A stretch of DNA of 64,000 nucleotides from JAXGXJ01 sp040772905 (GTDB lineage Bacteria > Actinomycetota > Thermoleophilia > RBG-16-64-13): positions 372,001 through 436,000 of the forward strand of contig JAXGXJ010000004.1 of NCBI GenBank assembly GCA_040772905.1, read 5' to 3'. The notes under the pieces were generated by a model. It was not told where the DNA came from, searched no databases, and worked only from the letters and a program-made list of their open reading frames with translations. Position numbers and translations under genes: made by a program. How positions within the stretch are numbered: the first letter of the stretch is position 1; every line of letters begins with the position of its first letter. Below are positions 35,443 to 44,324 of this stretch, in pieces.

Positions 35443-35477
35443 TGGTATTACTATACCACAATATAAAAGGCGCACAA
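35443..35477 (-). promoter_or_regulatory. Promoter with overlapping operator upstream of the cyclase gene
   Basis: Minus-strand TTGTGC (35472-35477), a 16-base spacer and TATAGT (35450-35455) form a promoter in the only AT-rich patch nearby. A perfect palindrome TGGTAT-TACT-ATACCA (35443-35458) covers the -10 box. It resembles FadR/GntR-type operators, so repression is likely. The leader to ATG 35292 is about 150 bases with nothing else recognisable. Confidence 0.6.
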
Positions 35478-35549
35478 GCGCAAGAGAACGACCCGAGAAG
35501 GGACGCGACGGCGTTCACAGCCCACACCCGAACGGATTTGAGGCCGCTC

Positions 35550-35996
35550 TCACGAGCCGTGCTCGTCACTGCAGTCGTGGGCTGCGCTCCGATGCAGTTC
35601 GCGACGATTCACCATGCAGAGGCCACATCCCGCGCGGCACCCGCCGTCCGGCCCTCCTGACCCGATGCCGTAATGCAGTCGTAACCGCCGCTCTTCGGTC
35701 TGTGGCAGCGTGCCGCCCTCTTCGACCGCGGGCGCGCCCTCCACATAGGTCTGCGAGTAGGGGAGCACAAGGCGCTCCCCGGACTCTTTCATCTGCTCGT
35801 ACGGCGCCAGCACCGTGCGACCCCGGTCGGTCCGCAGCAGCAGCCAGGTGATACCGAAGCGCTTGCGCGCGTAGGCCCGTCCCACCACCGGCCCGATCGC
35901 GCGACCGGTAGTGTCGACGACATCGCGTCCCATCCAAGACTCCAGCGCCCCCGCCGGCTCGCTCACAGCCCCTCCTCCCGCCAACGCCGTCTCCAT
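35550..35996 (-). CDS. Small PRC-barrel-like protein with Cys-rich tail
   Basis: 148 residues from ATG 35996. Residues 20-70 (LESWMGRDVVDTTGRAIGPV, YARKRFGITWLLLRT, TVLAPYEQMKESGERLVLPY) match the PRC-barrel pattern found in photosynthetic reaction centre H subunits and RimM. The C-terminus carries C-x3-C-x2-C (CRAGCGLC) and one more Cys, which could bind a metal. It lies 20 bases after the FAD oxidase gene and may be co-transcribed. An overlapping frame of similar length (35566-36183) runs antisense-shifted into the oxidase and shows no domain, so it is rejected. Function unknown. Confidence 0.6.
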   Translation of the reverse strand: METALAGGGAVSEPAGALESWMGRDVVDTTGRAIGPVVGRAYARKRFGITWLLLRTDRGRTVLAPYEQMKESGERLVLPYSQTYVEGAPAVEEGGTLPQTEERRLRLHYGIGSGGPDGGCRAGCGLCMVNRRELHRSAAHDCSDEHGS

Positions 35997-36016
35997 ACCC
36001 CTGCGAGTGTATCCCG

Positions 36017-37714
36017 TCAGGGTCTCGGCCGCCCGGGCCCCTCCATGATGGGCTCCGTGGCCCGCTTCTTGCCCTTCTCCCACTCCTCGGGAATCCAGTT
36101 GTACATGCGGTCACCGACGTAATTGGGGTCGTATCGCTCGCGTATCTTGCGCTGGAACACGTAGGCCCAGGGTTGCTTGGCACCCGCCCACTTGTCGAAG
36201 GCCTGCTCGTCGGTGTAGCGCATCTCGATGTACAAGGCTTCCTTGCCGGGGGGATACCCTATGGAGGCAGCATCTTGAACCGCGTCGTCCATGTGGTACC
36301 AGGCGGCCCGGCAGGAATCGAAGTCGTTGCCGTCGTACGAAACGAACTGCTCCAGGCCCATGATGCCGCCGCCGGGATAGGCGCCCACGGTGCCCATCAG
36401 GGCGTCTCCGCCGCACTGCACCAAGAGACCGTCCTTGTAGTCGCGCTCGTACCCGGCCGCAGCCACGGGTACGTACCCCTTGACCCAGTCCGGAGTGCCC
36501 GCCTGCATCCAGCTGCCGATGTAGTTGCCGGCCCAGACGTAATTGATCTCTTTGTGCCCCAAACGGTTCATGTAGAGGTTGGTGAACTCGGCCATGTCCT
36601 TCTCACAGTAGCGCTGCACCTTCCAGCCTCCCACCTGCTCCAGGATGGCGTCGAGCACCTTGTCCTGCAACTCGATGTCGGCTTCGGAGCGACCGGCCAG
36701 TACGATCTGCAGCGAGATGCGCATCTCCTCGGTGAGTTCAGCCATCCCCGGCTCCTGCAGCATGGTGGGAAGGTCGCTGAGCTGCTTGGTGGCATCGTTG
36801 TACATGAGCCAGAAAGCCGGGGCGAGGTCGGCGCCGGCCAGGTTGTACTGGCGATGCATCGTGTAACCGATCTCGTTGTCGTAGATGTGGTAGTACAGGT
36901 CGGTCCAGGCGTCCCAATCGGGAACAGCGACCGTGTAGGCCCGGAAGGTCTTGTCGAGAGGCAGGCGATACGCCGGCACCGTGCCGTACACCGGCCAGTC
37001 GGTGGAACCCGGCCAATGCACCAGCCGGATGGCGCACTTGGTGTACACACCCAGCCCGCCGCGGCAGCCCAACGTGCCACGCATGATGCCGCGCACACTG
37101 GGACCCGGGCCCTCACTGCAGAACCAGCCGTCGCCCGAGCCCAGGGAGCCGCTGCGCACGATCTCGCCGGTAGGGGCCACCCACTCCATCCCCAAGACGT
37201 TCTCGGCGTTGCCGCCCATCCACATGGTGCCCGCCCCGATGCCTGAGTAGGCACACGCAGCCGCAACCACGGAACAGGACGAGCCGGCCCCGATTATGTT
37301 GCAGCTCCACCCGCGCTTGATAGCCTCGGCGTGCAGCTGCGCGTGGATGACATACGGCTCGACGACGGCGATACCGTTCTTCTCGTCGATCTCGATCTTG
37401 TTCATACGACGCAGGTCGAGCTGCACCGTGTCACGGTCGTCGTACATGGGAGACGCCCAGTGGTACCAGCCCGTGCCATGGGGCTTCACTCCGAAGCCGT
37501 GTGTGTTGGCCAGCCGGACTATCTTCTGCACTTCTTCGGTGGACGCCGGCATGACCACCGCGACCCCCCGGGGCATGTAGTGGCTGCAGTCCGGACGCAC
37601 CAGTTCGGCCAGCATCTGCACGGCGTAACCGTCGAGCACCGCCGGGTCGCGCGAGACGTTCACCGGACCGACGATATCCTCGAGCGCAGTGTATGCCTCT
37701 TGAGAGAGAGCCAT
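36017..37714 (-). CDS. FAD-binding oxidase/dehydrogenase of the VAO/PCMH family
   Basis: 565 residues from ATG 37714 after GGAGGAGG. The PCMH FAD domain runs from about 40 to 260 (YMPRGVAVVMPASTEEVQKI, KPHGTGWYHW, GIAVVEPYVIHAQLHAEA, MWMGGNAENVLGMEWVAPTG, GLGVYTKCAIRLVHW). The C-terminal substrate cap resembles 4-cresol dehydrogenase and vanillyl-alcohol oxidase more than GlcD. The gene is last of three: FAD protein, CCG Fe-S protein, FAD protein (gaps 25 and 18 bases). This is the composition of GlcDEF-type complexes. It probably oxidises a hydroxy acid or benzylic/phenolic substrate and passes electrons to the Fe-S protein. Confidence 0.9.
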   Translation of the reverse strand: MALSQEAYTALEDIVGPVNVSRDPAVLDGYAVQMLAELVRPDCSHYMPRGVAVVMPASTEEVQKIVRLANTHGFGVKPHGTGWYHWASPMYDDRDTVQLDLRRMNKIEIDEKNGIAVVEPYVIHAQLHAEAIKRGWSCNIIGAGSSCSVVAAACAYSGIGAGTMWMGGNAENVLGMEWVAPTGEIVRSGSLGSGDGWFCSEGPGPSVRGIMRGTLGCRGGLGVYTKCAIRLVHWPGSTDWPVYGTVPAYRLPLDKTFRAYTVAVPDWDAWTDLYYHIYDNEIGYTMHRQYNLAGADLAPAFWLMYNDATKQLSDLPTMLQEPGMAELTEEMRISLQIVLAGRSEADIELQDKVLDAILEQVGGWKVQRYCEKDMAEFTNLYMNRLGHKEINYVWAGNYIGSWMQAGTPDWVKGYVPVAAAGYERDYKDGLLVQCGGDALMGTVGAYPGGGIMGLEQFVSYDGNDFDSCRAAWYHMDDAVQDAASIGYPPGKEALYIEMRYTDEQAFDKWAGAKQPWAYVFQRKIRERYDPNYVGDRMYNWIPEEWEKGKKRATEPIMEGPGRPRP

Positions 37715-37732
37715 GATCCTCCTCCCCTCCTT

Positions 37733-39028
37733 CTAGAGTGCCTGCTCGACCAGCTCGAGCACGTCGATGGTCTTCATGGTGCCGCCGTCTCCGGCCACCG
37801 CTGCTCCCAGCATCTTGTTGCAGCTCGGACACGCCGTGGCGATAGCGTCGGCGCCGGTGGACTGCGCTTCGTCCAGACGTTTGCCGGCCGTGAAGGCAGC
37901 GAAGTCCGGGTATGCCTGAGGCGCGGCACCGCCGGCGCCGCAGCACCACGCAGCTTCGCGGATGCGTTCCATCTCCACCAGTTCCAGGCCGGGGATCGCG
38001 CGCAGCACGTCGCGCGGAGGTTCGTACACGCCGAAGGCGCCATTGTAACGAGGTCTCGGCGGATCATAGACCACGGCCTGACCGAAGATCTTGGTCTCTT
38101 GGCCGTCCCAGGGGACGAAGTCCTCGCCCTGACGGCCGAGATGGCAGGGATCGTGATAGGTGACCTTCATAGGCACCGAAGTAGTGAGGCGCAGCTTGTC
38201 TTCTTTCAGCAGCCGGTCGACCACCTGGACGGCGTGCAGCACCTCGATGTCGTAACCGTGCTTCGCCACGTGGGGGTAGAGGCGCTTGAAGGTCCAGAAA
38301 CAGGTGGCGCACGGGGTGACGATGGTCTTGATGCCGGCCTCAGCCCATTTCTTGAGATTGGCCTCGGCCGCAGAGGAGAAATCGTCGCGGTAGCCCATGT
38401 CGTAGGTTTTTCCGCCGCAACAGCCCTCGGCAGCGTCGATGACGAAGTCCACGCCTCCTCTGGTGAGCACCTTGACGGCAGCATGGAGCGCGCCACGCAG
38501 CGTGGGATCGAAGGAGTAGCGGCAACCCGCGTGGAAGAGGACGTCCGCGCGCCCGCCCTCGGTCCGGCGCCCAGGCTGCAGCGTCTTGAGGCCGAGGCCG
38601 TCGGCCCAGTCGGCCCGGGCGCTCTGCGGTGCGCCGGCCATGTTGCCGTTGTCGCGCAGCTTGGCGATGACGCCGGGGTAGGCCGCGGGTACATGACCTT
38701 GCCGGTTCAGCCAGTGCCGCAGTTCTCGCGCGGCGGAGAGCGGGTGCATGTCGTAACGACACACCTTACAGCTCACGTCGCACTGGCCGCAGAGCGTGCA
38801 CTCGTAGGCGATGTCGACCACTTCGCTGCTGACCTCGCTGCGCCCATCGGTGAGCGAGAGGATGGTCACCAGCCGGCCTCCACCCGAGTAGGCGTGAAAA
38901 TGACGGTAGTCGACGCTGGGACAACCCTTCGCGAACTCCCAGCTTCTGACCAGGTCGAGGGGGATCCATTTGCAGTATGAGCAGCGGTTGCAGCGCATCG
39001 CATCCGCTCGATAGTCTTCCAATGCCAT
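37733..39028 (-). CDS. Fe-S/CCG-domain oxidoreductase subunit (GlcF/HdrD-like)
   Basis: 431 residues from ATG 39028 after GAGGAGAC. Two [4Fe-4S] sites lie in the N-terminal third (CNRCSYC with a later GCPS, and CTLCGQCDVSCKV). Two CCG domains follow, with CCGGKTYD and CCGAGGAAPQA, which in HdrB/HdrD hold noncubane clusters or bind a quinone or thiol acceptor. Additional Cys pairs occur in TPCATC and TACPSC. It is sandwiched between two FAD oxidase genes and should be their electron acceptor, as GlcF is for GlcD/GlcE. No membrane helix is seen, so the final acceptor is probably soluble or membrane-peripheral. Confidence 0.93.
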   Translation of the reverse strand: MALEDYRADAMRCNRCSYCKWIPLDLVRSWEFAKGCPSVDYRHFHAYSGGGRLVTILSLTDGRSEVSSEVVDIAYECTLCGQCDVSCKVCRYDMHPLSAARELRHWLNRQGHVPAAYPGVIAKLRDNGNMAGAPQSARADWADGLGLKTLQPGRRTEGGRADVLFHAGCRYSFDPTLRGALHAAVKVLTRGGVDFVIDAAEGCCGGKTYDMGYRDDFSSAAEANLKKWAEAGIKTIVTPCATCFWTFKRLYPHVAKHGYDIEVLHAVQVVDRLLKEDKLRLTTSVPMKVTYHDPCHLGRQGEDFVPWDGQETKIFGQAVVYDPPRPRYNGAFGVYEPPRDVLRAIPGLELVEMERIREAAWCCGAGGAAPQAYPDFAAFTAGKRLDEAQSTGADAIATACPSCNKMLGAAVAGDGGTMKTIDVLELVEQAL

Positions 39029-39053
39029 GATGGCTGTCTCCTCTCGTCCTCGC

Positions 39054-40529
39054 CTAGAAACAGAGCTTGCCCGGGTTGAGGACGTCGTTCGGGTCCACGA
39101 TCTTCTTGACTGTGCGGAGCGCGTCCCGCGAGGCCGCGTCACGGTTGTAGACGGGGTCGGCCCACTCGCCGTAGGGACGGGAGAAGTAACCACCCTCGGC
39201 CAGGAGCCTACTCCCCGCTGACCCGTAGAGGTCGCGCATGCGCCGCGATTCGGCGGCGTTCTCGGGAGCGAAGGGGAGACTGAACTCGCAGTGATAGGCC
39301 ACGCCCTGATGCTGGGGCTGCAGGTAGACGCCCACGTCCGCGGTCGGGTAGTCCAGGGCGACAGCCTCCTGCATCATGGTGGCGAGAAAACGAGGCACAT
39401 CCTCGAGGAGCGTGTGGAAGAAGAGGTCGCGCACTCCACCTTTGGCGCGCAGCTTCCAGTGCCCGGCGTCACAATCGTCGGTACCAAGGAGCACGGCATC
39501 CACGCGCGCGGTCGCCACACCGGGAAGCGCCGGCAGCAGGCGTTGCCCGTGGGCCGCCACTGTTTCGGCCACATCCTTCTCAGCCACCCGCATCCGCTCC
39601 TCGGGGAACAGAGCCCTGCCGCCCACGCCGATCACCAACGTCCAGGCCGGCAAGATCTCCTTCAGCCGCGCGATGTCGGCGGTGTCCCGGCCCACCAGGC
39701 CGGCCAAGTAGGCGCGGTTCACCAGGAACAACTCGTCGGCCACGCGGATGCGGGTGAGCCGGTACGTGAGGTCGATGAGAGCGTCCAGCGTCCCTGCAGG
39801 CACGAACAGGGTCTTACGGGGCCACGGCAGCAACTCGCACTTGACCGACGCCCAGGTGACGATGCCCAGAGTGCCTTGCGCCCCGGTGAGCAACCGATAG
39901 AAGTCGGTCTGCGCAGGCCCTTTGGGGTCGACCTGGCGTCCACCCGAGGCCCACTGACCTTCCAGGTCGGCAGGGCCCCAGCCGGCCTCTCCGGTGAAAA
40001 AACGAGTGCCGTCACCCCATATGACCCCGCAGTTGCGGAGAGGCTCGGGCAGTGAGTAATTGTACCGCGGGATCAGGGTGGGCTGACGCTCGAGCAGACT
40101 TGCCACCACCGACTTGTTCGCCCGGGGGAAGAGCGGTGGTGTGACCCGCATCCCTTCCTTGGCCAACTCTGGCTGCAACCGCGCATAGGTGACCCCGGGC
40201 TCCACCACGACCATCCGGTTGCGCCGGTCGACACGTAGGATGCGGTCCATGCGACCGAGCTCCACCATGACCGCTGCAGGCACGCCGGGCACGGTGTCCC
40301 CATAGAAGTGGGGCCCACCCGAACTCACCGGCACCAGAGCGACGCCGGTCTCGTTCGCCCAGAGCACGAGGGCACGCACCTGGCGTTCGTCGGCAGGCCG
40401 CGCCACATAGCGTGGCTTGAGCGGCAACGCGTAGCTCTCGTCGCGAGCATACGAGTCAAGGACGATGGGATCGTCCAGGACGTGCTCTTCGCCCAACAGG
40501 TCGACCAGACCTTGCTTCAACCCGTCCAC
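39054..40529 (-). CDS. FAD-binding oxidase subunit (GlcD-like, PCMH family)
   Basis: 491 residues from GTG 40529. The PCMH domain reads RYVARPADERQVRALVLWAN, ALVPVSSGGPHFYGD, MVVVEPGVTYARLQPELA, GAQGTLGIVTWASVK, with a C-terminal VKKIVDPNDVLNPGKLCF, the family-typical end that contacts FAD. The sequence is clearly distinct from the FAD protein at 36017-37714, so the two are partner subunits, not a recent duplication. It is the first gene of the three-gene module. Substrate could be glycolate, lactate or an aromatic hydroxy acid. I cannot decide. Confidence 0.9.
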   Translation of the reverse strand: MDGLKQGLVDLLGEEHVLDDPIVLDSYARDESYALPLKPRYVARPADERQVRALVLWANETGVALVPVSSGGPHFYGDTVPGVPAAVMVELGRMDRILRVDRRNRMVVVEPGVTYARLQPELAKEGMRVTPPLFPRANKSVVASLLERQPTLIPRYNYSLPEPLRNCGVIWGDGTRFFTGEAGWGPADLEGQWASGGRQVDPKGPAQTDFYRLLTGAQGTLGIVTWASVKCELLPWPRKTLFVPAGTLDALIDLTYRLTRIRVADELFLVNRAYLAGLVGRDTADIARLKEILPAWTLVIGVGGRALFPEERMRVAEKDVAETVAAHGQRLLPALPGVATARVDAVLLGTDDCDAGHWKLRAKGGVRDLFFHTLLEDVPRFLATMMQEAVALDYPTADVGVYLQPQHQGVAYHCEFSLPFAPENAAESRRMRDLYGSAGSRLLAEGGYFSRPYGEWADPVYNRDAASRDALRTVKKIVDPNDVLNPGKLCF

Positions 40530-40751
40530 GCTCCAACCGCCTTTCGTGTCTTGACTCCATCCGCAGGGTCCGGACCACGCCGGACCTCCAGGGTCTCTCG
40601 CCGGATCTTGGTAGAGGATCGATGCTCGAGGATTACCGCTGAGGACTACAGAAGTGGAAGGCGATGATAACCAAGCGCGAGTGGTCCGGCCAGGTCGGCG
40701 CCGGCATCACGCATACGCCGAGTCTTCCATGCCTCGGCTGCATGAAAGAAA

Positions 40752-40784
40752 CGTCCCGGCCCGCGCTGATCGCGGACCGGGACG
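40752..40784 (-). terminator. Imperfect 14-bp hairpin downstream of the ADH gene
   Basis: Arms 40752-40765 and 40771-40784 pair with one mismatch around CTGAT. It could end minus-strand transcription from the ADH-MoaD-AOR operon. Confidence 0.55.
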
Positions 40785-40794
40785 GCGGGGCGGC

Positions 40795-40814
40795 GGGGGG
40801 GGGGGGGGGGGGGG
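40795..40814. repeat. Run of 20 consecutive G
   Basis: Twenty G in a row, flanked by further G-rich blocks up to 40826 and then a C-rich block to 40837. It could form a G-quadruplex or a GC hairpin, or be a homopolymer assembly error. Confidence 0.7.
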
Positions 40815-40853
40815 CGGGCGGGGGGCCCGCCCCCCCGTCCGGGCAGGAGATGA

Positions 40854-41951
40854 TCAGGGCATCAGGACGACCGGCTTGATGGCCTCGCCGGATTCAGTCG
40901 CGTGCACTGCAGCGTTGATCTCGCTGAAGGGGAAGGTGGTGACCAACCGGTCGACCGGGAAGCGACCCTGTTTGTACCACTCGATCATCTTGGGCAGGAA
41001 CACGCGAGGCACAGCCGAGCCGGCCATGATGAACTGCACCCGTATAGCCTTGGAGAGCAGAGCATGTGGCCCGCCGCCCAGAGTCTCGGTCTCCGGAGCC
41101 GCCACCACCGCAAACTGCCCACCCATGCGCAGCACTGCGGCAGCTGTGTGCCACGATTGGACCGCCCCAGAGCTGTCAAACGCCTTGTGGACGCCGTGAG
41201 GGCAGATCTCGTTGATGCGCGCGACCACGTCGTCGGTCTTGGCGTTGACGGTGTGCGTAGCCCCCAAGTCGAGGGCGAGCTGCAGGCGCTTGGGATTGCG
41301 CGCCACAGCGATGATGGGGTAGGCTCCGGCCATATGGGCCGCCATGATGGCAGCCTGCCCCACGCCTCCCACACCGAAGCACAGGAATTCGTCCTGCGGT
41401 CCGACCACGAGCTCGTTGAGCACTGAGCCCGCTCCGGTCATAGCCCCACAGGGCAGAGCCGCCAGCACCTCCCAGGGGACGCTCTCATCCTCTATCTTGA
41501 CCAAGGAGTTCTCGGGCACCAGTACGTAGGTGGCGAAGGAGGACTGCTGGAAGTAGCAGGCCGAGATCTCCTGCCCGTTGAGCTTGACAGTGCGCGAACC
41601 ATCGAGCCGACAGCCCGAGAACAGCAGCGGGAACTCCACGTCGCAGATGTAGCGTTTGCCGGTAAGGCAGTTCTCACACACGCCGCAGGCAGGCCACGAG
41701 ATGATCACGCGATCGCCGGGCTTGACATAGGTGACTCCTGCCCCCACCTCCTCCACCACACCCACACCTTCGTGTCCCACGATGGCGGGCATAGGCAAGA
41801 AATGCTGCATGTTAAGGTCGGTGTGGCAGATACCGGACGCTTTGATCTTCACGTAGACTTCGTCGGGCCGCAGATCGGACAGCTCGACGGTCTCCAGCGA
41901 GAACTTGCCTCCAACTTCATAGACGACGGCTGCAGTGGCTGTCTTACTCAC
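40854..41951 (-). CDS. Zinc-dependent alcohol dehydrogenase (MDR family) 1
   Basis: 365 residues from GTG 41951, five bases after AGAGGAGG. Catalytic zinc ligands are the Cys of GICHTDLNM, the His of GHEGVG and a later Cys in LPCGAMTG. The structural zinc site C-x2-C-x2-C-x7-C is complete (CGVCENCLTGKRYIC). The NAD-binding motif is GVGGVGQAAI. The pattern resembles aryl-alcohol and class III-like ADHs. It is third in the AOR-MoaD-ADH operon, so it would turn a primary alcohol into the aldehyde used by AOR 2, or the reverse in acid reduction. Confidence 0.94.
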   Translation of the reverse strand: MSKTATAAVVYEVGGKFSLETVELSDLRPDEVYVKIKASGICHTDLNMQHFLPMPAIVGHEGVGVVEEVGAGVTYVKPGDRVIISWPACGVCENCLTGKRYICDVEFPLLFSGCRLDGSRTVKLNGQEISACYFQQSSFATYVLVPENSLVKIEDESVPWEVLAALPCGAMTGAGSVLNELVVGPQDEFLCFGVGGVGQAAIMAAHMAGAYPIIAVARNPKRLQLALDLGATHTVNAKTDDVVARINEICPHGVHKAFDSSGAVQSWHTAAAVLRMGGQFAVVAAPETETLGGGPHALLSKAIRVQFIMAGSAVPRVFLPKMIEWYKQGRFPVDRLVTTFPFSEINAAVHATESGEAIKPVVLMP

Positions 41952-42017
41952 CTCGACCTCCTCTATCGATATCTCGGTGGCTCATATGTGACCTTCTGCT
42001 CCATCCTGCTCCGAAAC

Positions 42018-42314
42018 TCACCCGCCGGCCATCGGCGGGAACACGATGATCTCTTCACCATCCGCCAGCGGGGAGTCCGGCCCCCAGCTGTCAAGCACAG
42101 AGCTGCGTGAGACCTTCACGCGTCCCGAGAACCCCCGCGTGGCGCTGTCCCACGCCCATCCCCCCAGCCTGCCGTCCAGATGCGGGGCCAGCGAGTCGAG
42201 GAGATCTCCATAGGTCGCTCCGGTAGGAAGCTCGAAGTCCAGCGCACCTGTGCCCACCTGATCCCGGACCAAGCCCAGGAAGGTAACTCTGATGTGCACC
42301 GACTGGTGCCCCAC
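42018..42314 (-). CDS. MoaD/ThiS-like sulfur carrier protein (second copy)
   Basis: 98 residues from GTG 42314, or 93 from the GTG at 42299. It ends in VFPPMAGG with the reactive Gly-Gly. TYGDLLDSL and LADGEEIIVFP match the MoaD fold. It lies 17 bases after AOR 2 and 66 bases before the ADH gene. It shares the position and presumably the job (sulfur donor for tungstopterin) of the copy at 27466-27753, though the sequences are quite different. Confidence 0.85.
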   Translation of the reverse strand: MGHQSVHIRVTFLGLVRDQVGTGALDFELPTGATYGDLLDSLAPHLDGRLGGWAWDSATRGFSGRVKVSRSSVLDSWGPDSPLADGEEIIVFPPMAGG

Positions 42315-42331
42315 AAGACCGACGCCTCGCG

Positions 42332-44176
42332 CTACAGTTCTCCCACTATGTCGAGCAGCCCCAGTTCCTCCAGCTTCTGTTTGGTGGGCACCCCGTTCTC
42401 GTCCCAGCCCCTGATCTCATAGTACTCGCGCAACTGCAACTCCAAGTCGGGGACGTGGCCTTCGTGGCCGCCTTGCGCCGTGGCCTGGAGCAGTCGCGCA
42501 GGCAGACGGTCGTCGGCACCGGTGATGCCGCACTTGAGGCTGTACACCCGCTGCAGGTTGGTGATGCGCTCGCCCGCCTTAGCCAGTTGCTCGGGAGTCC
42601 ATTCGTCCCCGGTGGTCGCCTGCAACACACGGGCCATGTCGGGATAGACCATGCCATCCGAGGTGATCATGCAGAGCACCAGCGAGTCCACGATGGACGA
42701 CTTGTCCTGGCAAAGGATGGCCATGAGCCCCTTGCCCTTCTGGTCAAACCGGTTCAAGCCCATGGGAGCGACGGTATCGGGTCGCGGCGCGCCCTCCTCC
42801 AGACCCAGCGTGTTGCCGTGCATGTGGCAGGCACCCCTGGTGCCGGTGGCGTAGTTCACGCCCAGCGACGCATAGGCACGAGGATCGTGATAGGGCACCT
42901 CCAGCCCCTTCACATGGCACGCGTATTCCTCGCTGCCCTGGCCGAGTTCTTCGGAGGCCCGCTTCACGCCTTTGCCCAGCAACGCACCCAGGCCCTTGCC
43001 GGTGCAGATCTGCTCAGTCATCTCGATGATGGCGTCGATATTGCCCCAGGTGAGTTCGCACCCGGCGTCTTCCTTGGTGATGACACCCCGCTCGTAGGCT
43101 TCCATGGCGAATGCGATGGCAGACCCTGTGGAGATGGTGTCCACGCCGTAGCGGTTGCAGATGTCGTTCACCCAACAGACCGCTTCCAGACTGTCGTTCA
43201 TGAGCATGGTGCCGAAGGCGGCCAGAGTCTCGTACTCCGGTCCGGGTCCCTCCATGGCGAAGGGCCCGTCCTCGATCTTGATCCAGCGCGCGCACCGGAT
43301 GAAGCATCCCTGGCACGCCTGATGGGGCACCAAGATGGTCTCAGCCATGCGCCGGCCGTTCAGCGCCTCGGCTCCTTCTCGCCACAGTCCCTCTTTCCAG
43401 TTCTTGTTGGGGACGTCGCCCGTGACCCAGCCATGCTCCATGAGCGAGGCCGTCCCGAAGGGAGTGAACTGCGACACCACGGGGTGATCCTTGAGGATGG
43501 CGCGCACCGTCTTCGCTGCGTCTTTGATGGTAGCTTCATCGGCCACAGGCACATGGATGGTGCCCCGCACGGCCACCGCTTTGAGCTTCTTCGAGCCCAT
43601 GACCGCTCCCGAACCCCCTCGGCCCGCAGCCCGCTGCTCGTCGTTCATGATGCAGGCCAGAGGTATCTGCAGCTCGCCGGCCTGGCCGATGCACGAGATC
43701 TTGATCTTGTCGTCACCCAGCTCCTTGCGGATGGCCTCCTGCGTCTGATCGGAGTCCAGCCCCCACAGGGCCGATGCATCGCGGATCTCGGCTTTGCCGT
43801 CGGAGATCCACAGATAGACAGGAGAATCGGCCGCCCCCTCCACGATGAGCCCGTCGTAGCCGGTCATCTTGAAGTCGCGGGCCCACCAACCGGCCGAACT
43901 GGTGGCCAACCACATGTTGGTGAGAGGCGATTTAGTGCACACCTCGTAACGAGCCGTGGTCGGGAACACTGTGCCCGTCCAGGGACCGGTCATGAAGATG
44001 AGCTTGTTGGCAGGTCCCAACGGATCGGTGTCACCAGGGACCTCGTCGTGGATGATCCGAGTGGCATAGCCCGCGCCCCCGATGAGCGCCCGGGCGGTTT
44101 CGACGTCGATCGGCTCCTCTTTGACGGTCCGAGCCGTCAGATCGACACGCAGCAGTTTCCCCATATAGCCAAACAT
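42332..44176 (-). CDS. Tungsten-containing aldehyde:ferredoxin oxidoreductase (AOR 2)
   Basis: 614 residues from ATG 44176 after GGGGGAG. The pterin-binding N-domain (GKLLRVDLTARTVKEEPID, KLIFMTGPWTGT) and the [4Fe-4S] ligands C-x2-C-x3-C near 286 (CQGCFIRC) with a later Cys in LVLCMITS are all present. CNRYGVDTIS and ARGGSGAVMGSKK-type loops are typical. It heads the operon AOR-MoaD-ADH and is divergent from a LysR gene. Sequence differences from AOR 1 and AOR 3 are large throughout, so the three probably have different aldehyde ranges. Confidence 0.96.
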   Translation of the reverse strand: MFGYMGKLLRVDLTARTVKEEPIDVETARALIGGAGYATRIIHDEVPGDTDPLGPANKLIFMTGPWTGTVFPTTARYEVCTKSPLTNMWLATSSAGWWARDFKMTGYDGLIVEGAADSPVYLWISDGKAEIRDASALWGLDSDQTQEAIRKELGDDKIKISCIGQAGELQIPLACIMNDEQRAAGRGGSGAVMGSKKLKAVAVRGTIHVPVADEATIKDAAKTVRAILKDHPVVSQFTPFGTASLMEHGWVTGDVPNKNWKEGLWREGAEALNGRRMAETILVPHQACQGCFIRCARWIKIEDGPFAMEGPGPEYETLAAFGTMLMNDSLEAVCWVNDICNRYGVDTISTGSAIAFAMEAYERGVITKEDAGCELTWGNIDAIIEMTEQICTGKGLGALLGKGVKRASEELGQGSEEYACHVKGLEVPYHDPRAYASLGVNYATGTRGACHMHGNTLGLEEGAPRPDTVAPMGLNRFDQKGKGLMAILCQDKSSIVDSLVLCMITSDGMVYPDMARVLQATTGDEWTPEQLAKAGERITNLQRVYSLKCGITGADDRLPARLLQATAQGGHEGHVPDLELQLREYYEIRGWDENGVPTKQKLEELGLLDIVGEL

Positions 44177-44291
44177 CGCGTTGATCTCCCCCTGAGACTC
44201 GCTTTTGACCTCTACCGCATCACTACTCTACCTGCCGAGCTTGGGGAAAGCGATACACCTTGTCTCCACCAGGCCGTCTATGTACCTCCCT

Positions 44292-44319
44292 TTGCATGAC
44301 GGCCACCTACCATTACAAT
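44292..44319 (+). promoter_or_regulatory. Promoter of the LysR gene (leaderless)
   Basis: TTGCAT (44292-44297), a 16-base spacer and TACAAT (44314-44319). The predicted start (near 44326) falls on the first ATG codons (44325 and 44328), so translation would begin at the very 5' end. Confidence 0.65.
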
Positions 44320-44324
44320 TGTGC

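Larger units (their letters stand above)
40530..40853. other. 324-base gene-free interval with hairpin and 20-G tract
   Basis: This is the longest interval without a gene. It holds a promoter region for the FAD/Fe-S operon near its left end (not resolved), an imperfect hairpin (40752-40784) and an extreme G/C tract (40781-40840) just beyond the end of the convergent-side ADH gene. No reading frame in it looks like a protein. Confidence 0.7.

Noticed and set aside
35566..36183. Alternative minus-strand frame overlapping the PRC-barrel gene
   Set aside because: It has low-complexity Arg/Gly/Ala composition and no domain, and overlaps the end of the FAD oxidase.
40781..40840. Mobile-element end or origin
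   Set aside because: It is a plain G/C homopolymer block with no target duplication, transposase or DnaA-box-like repeats nearby.
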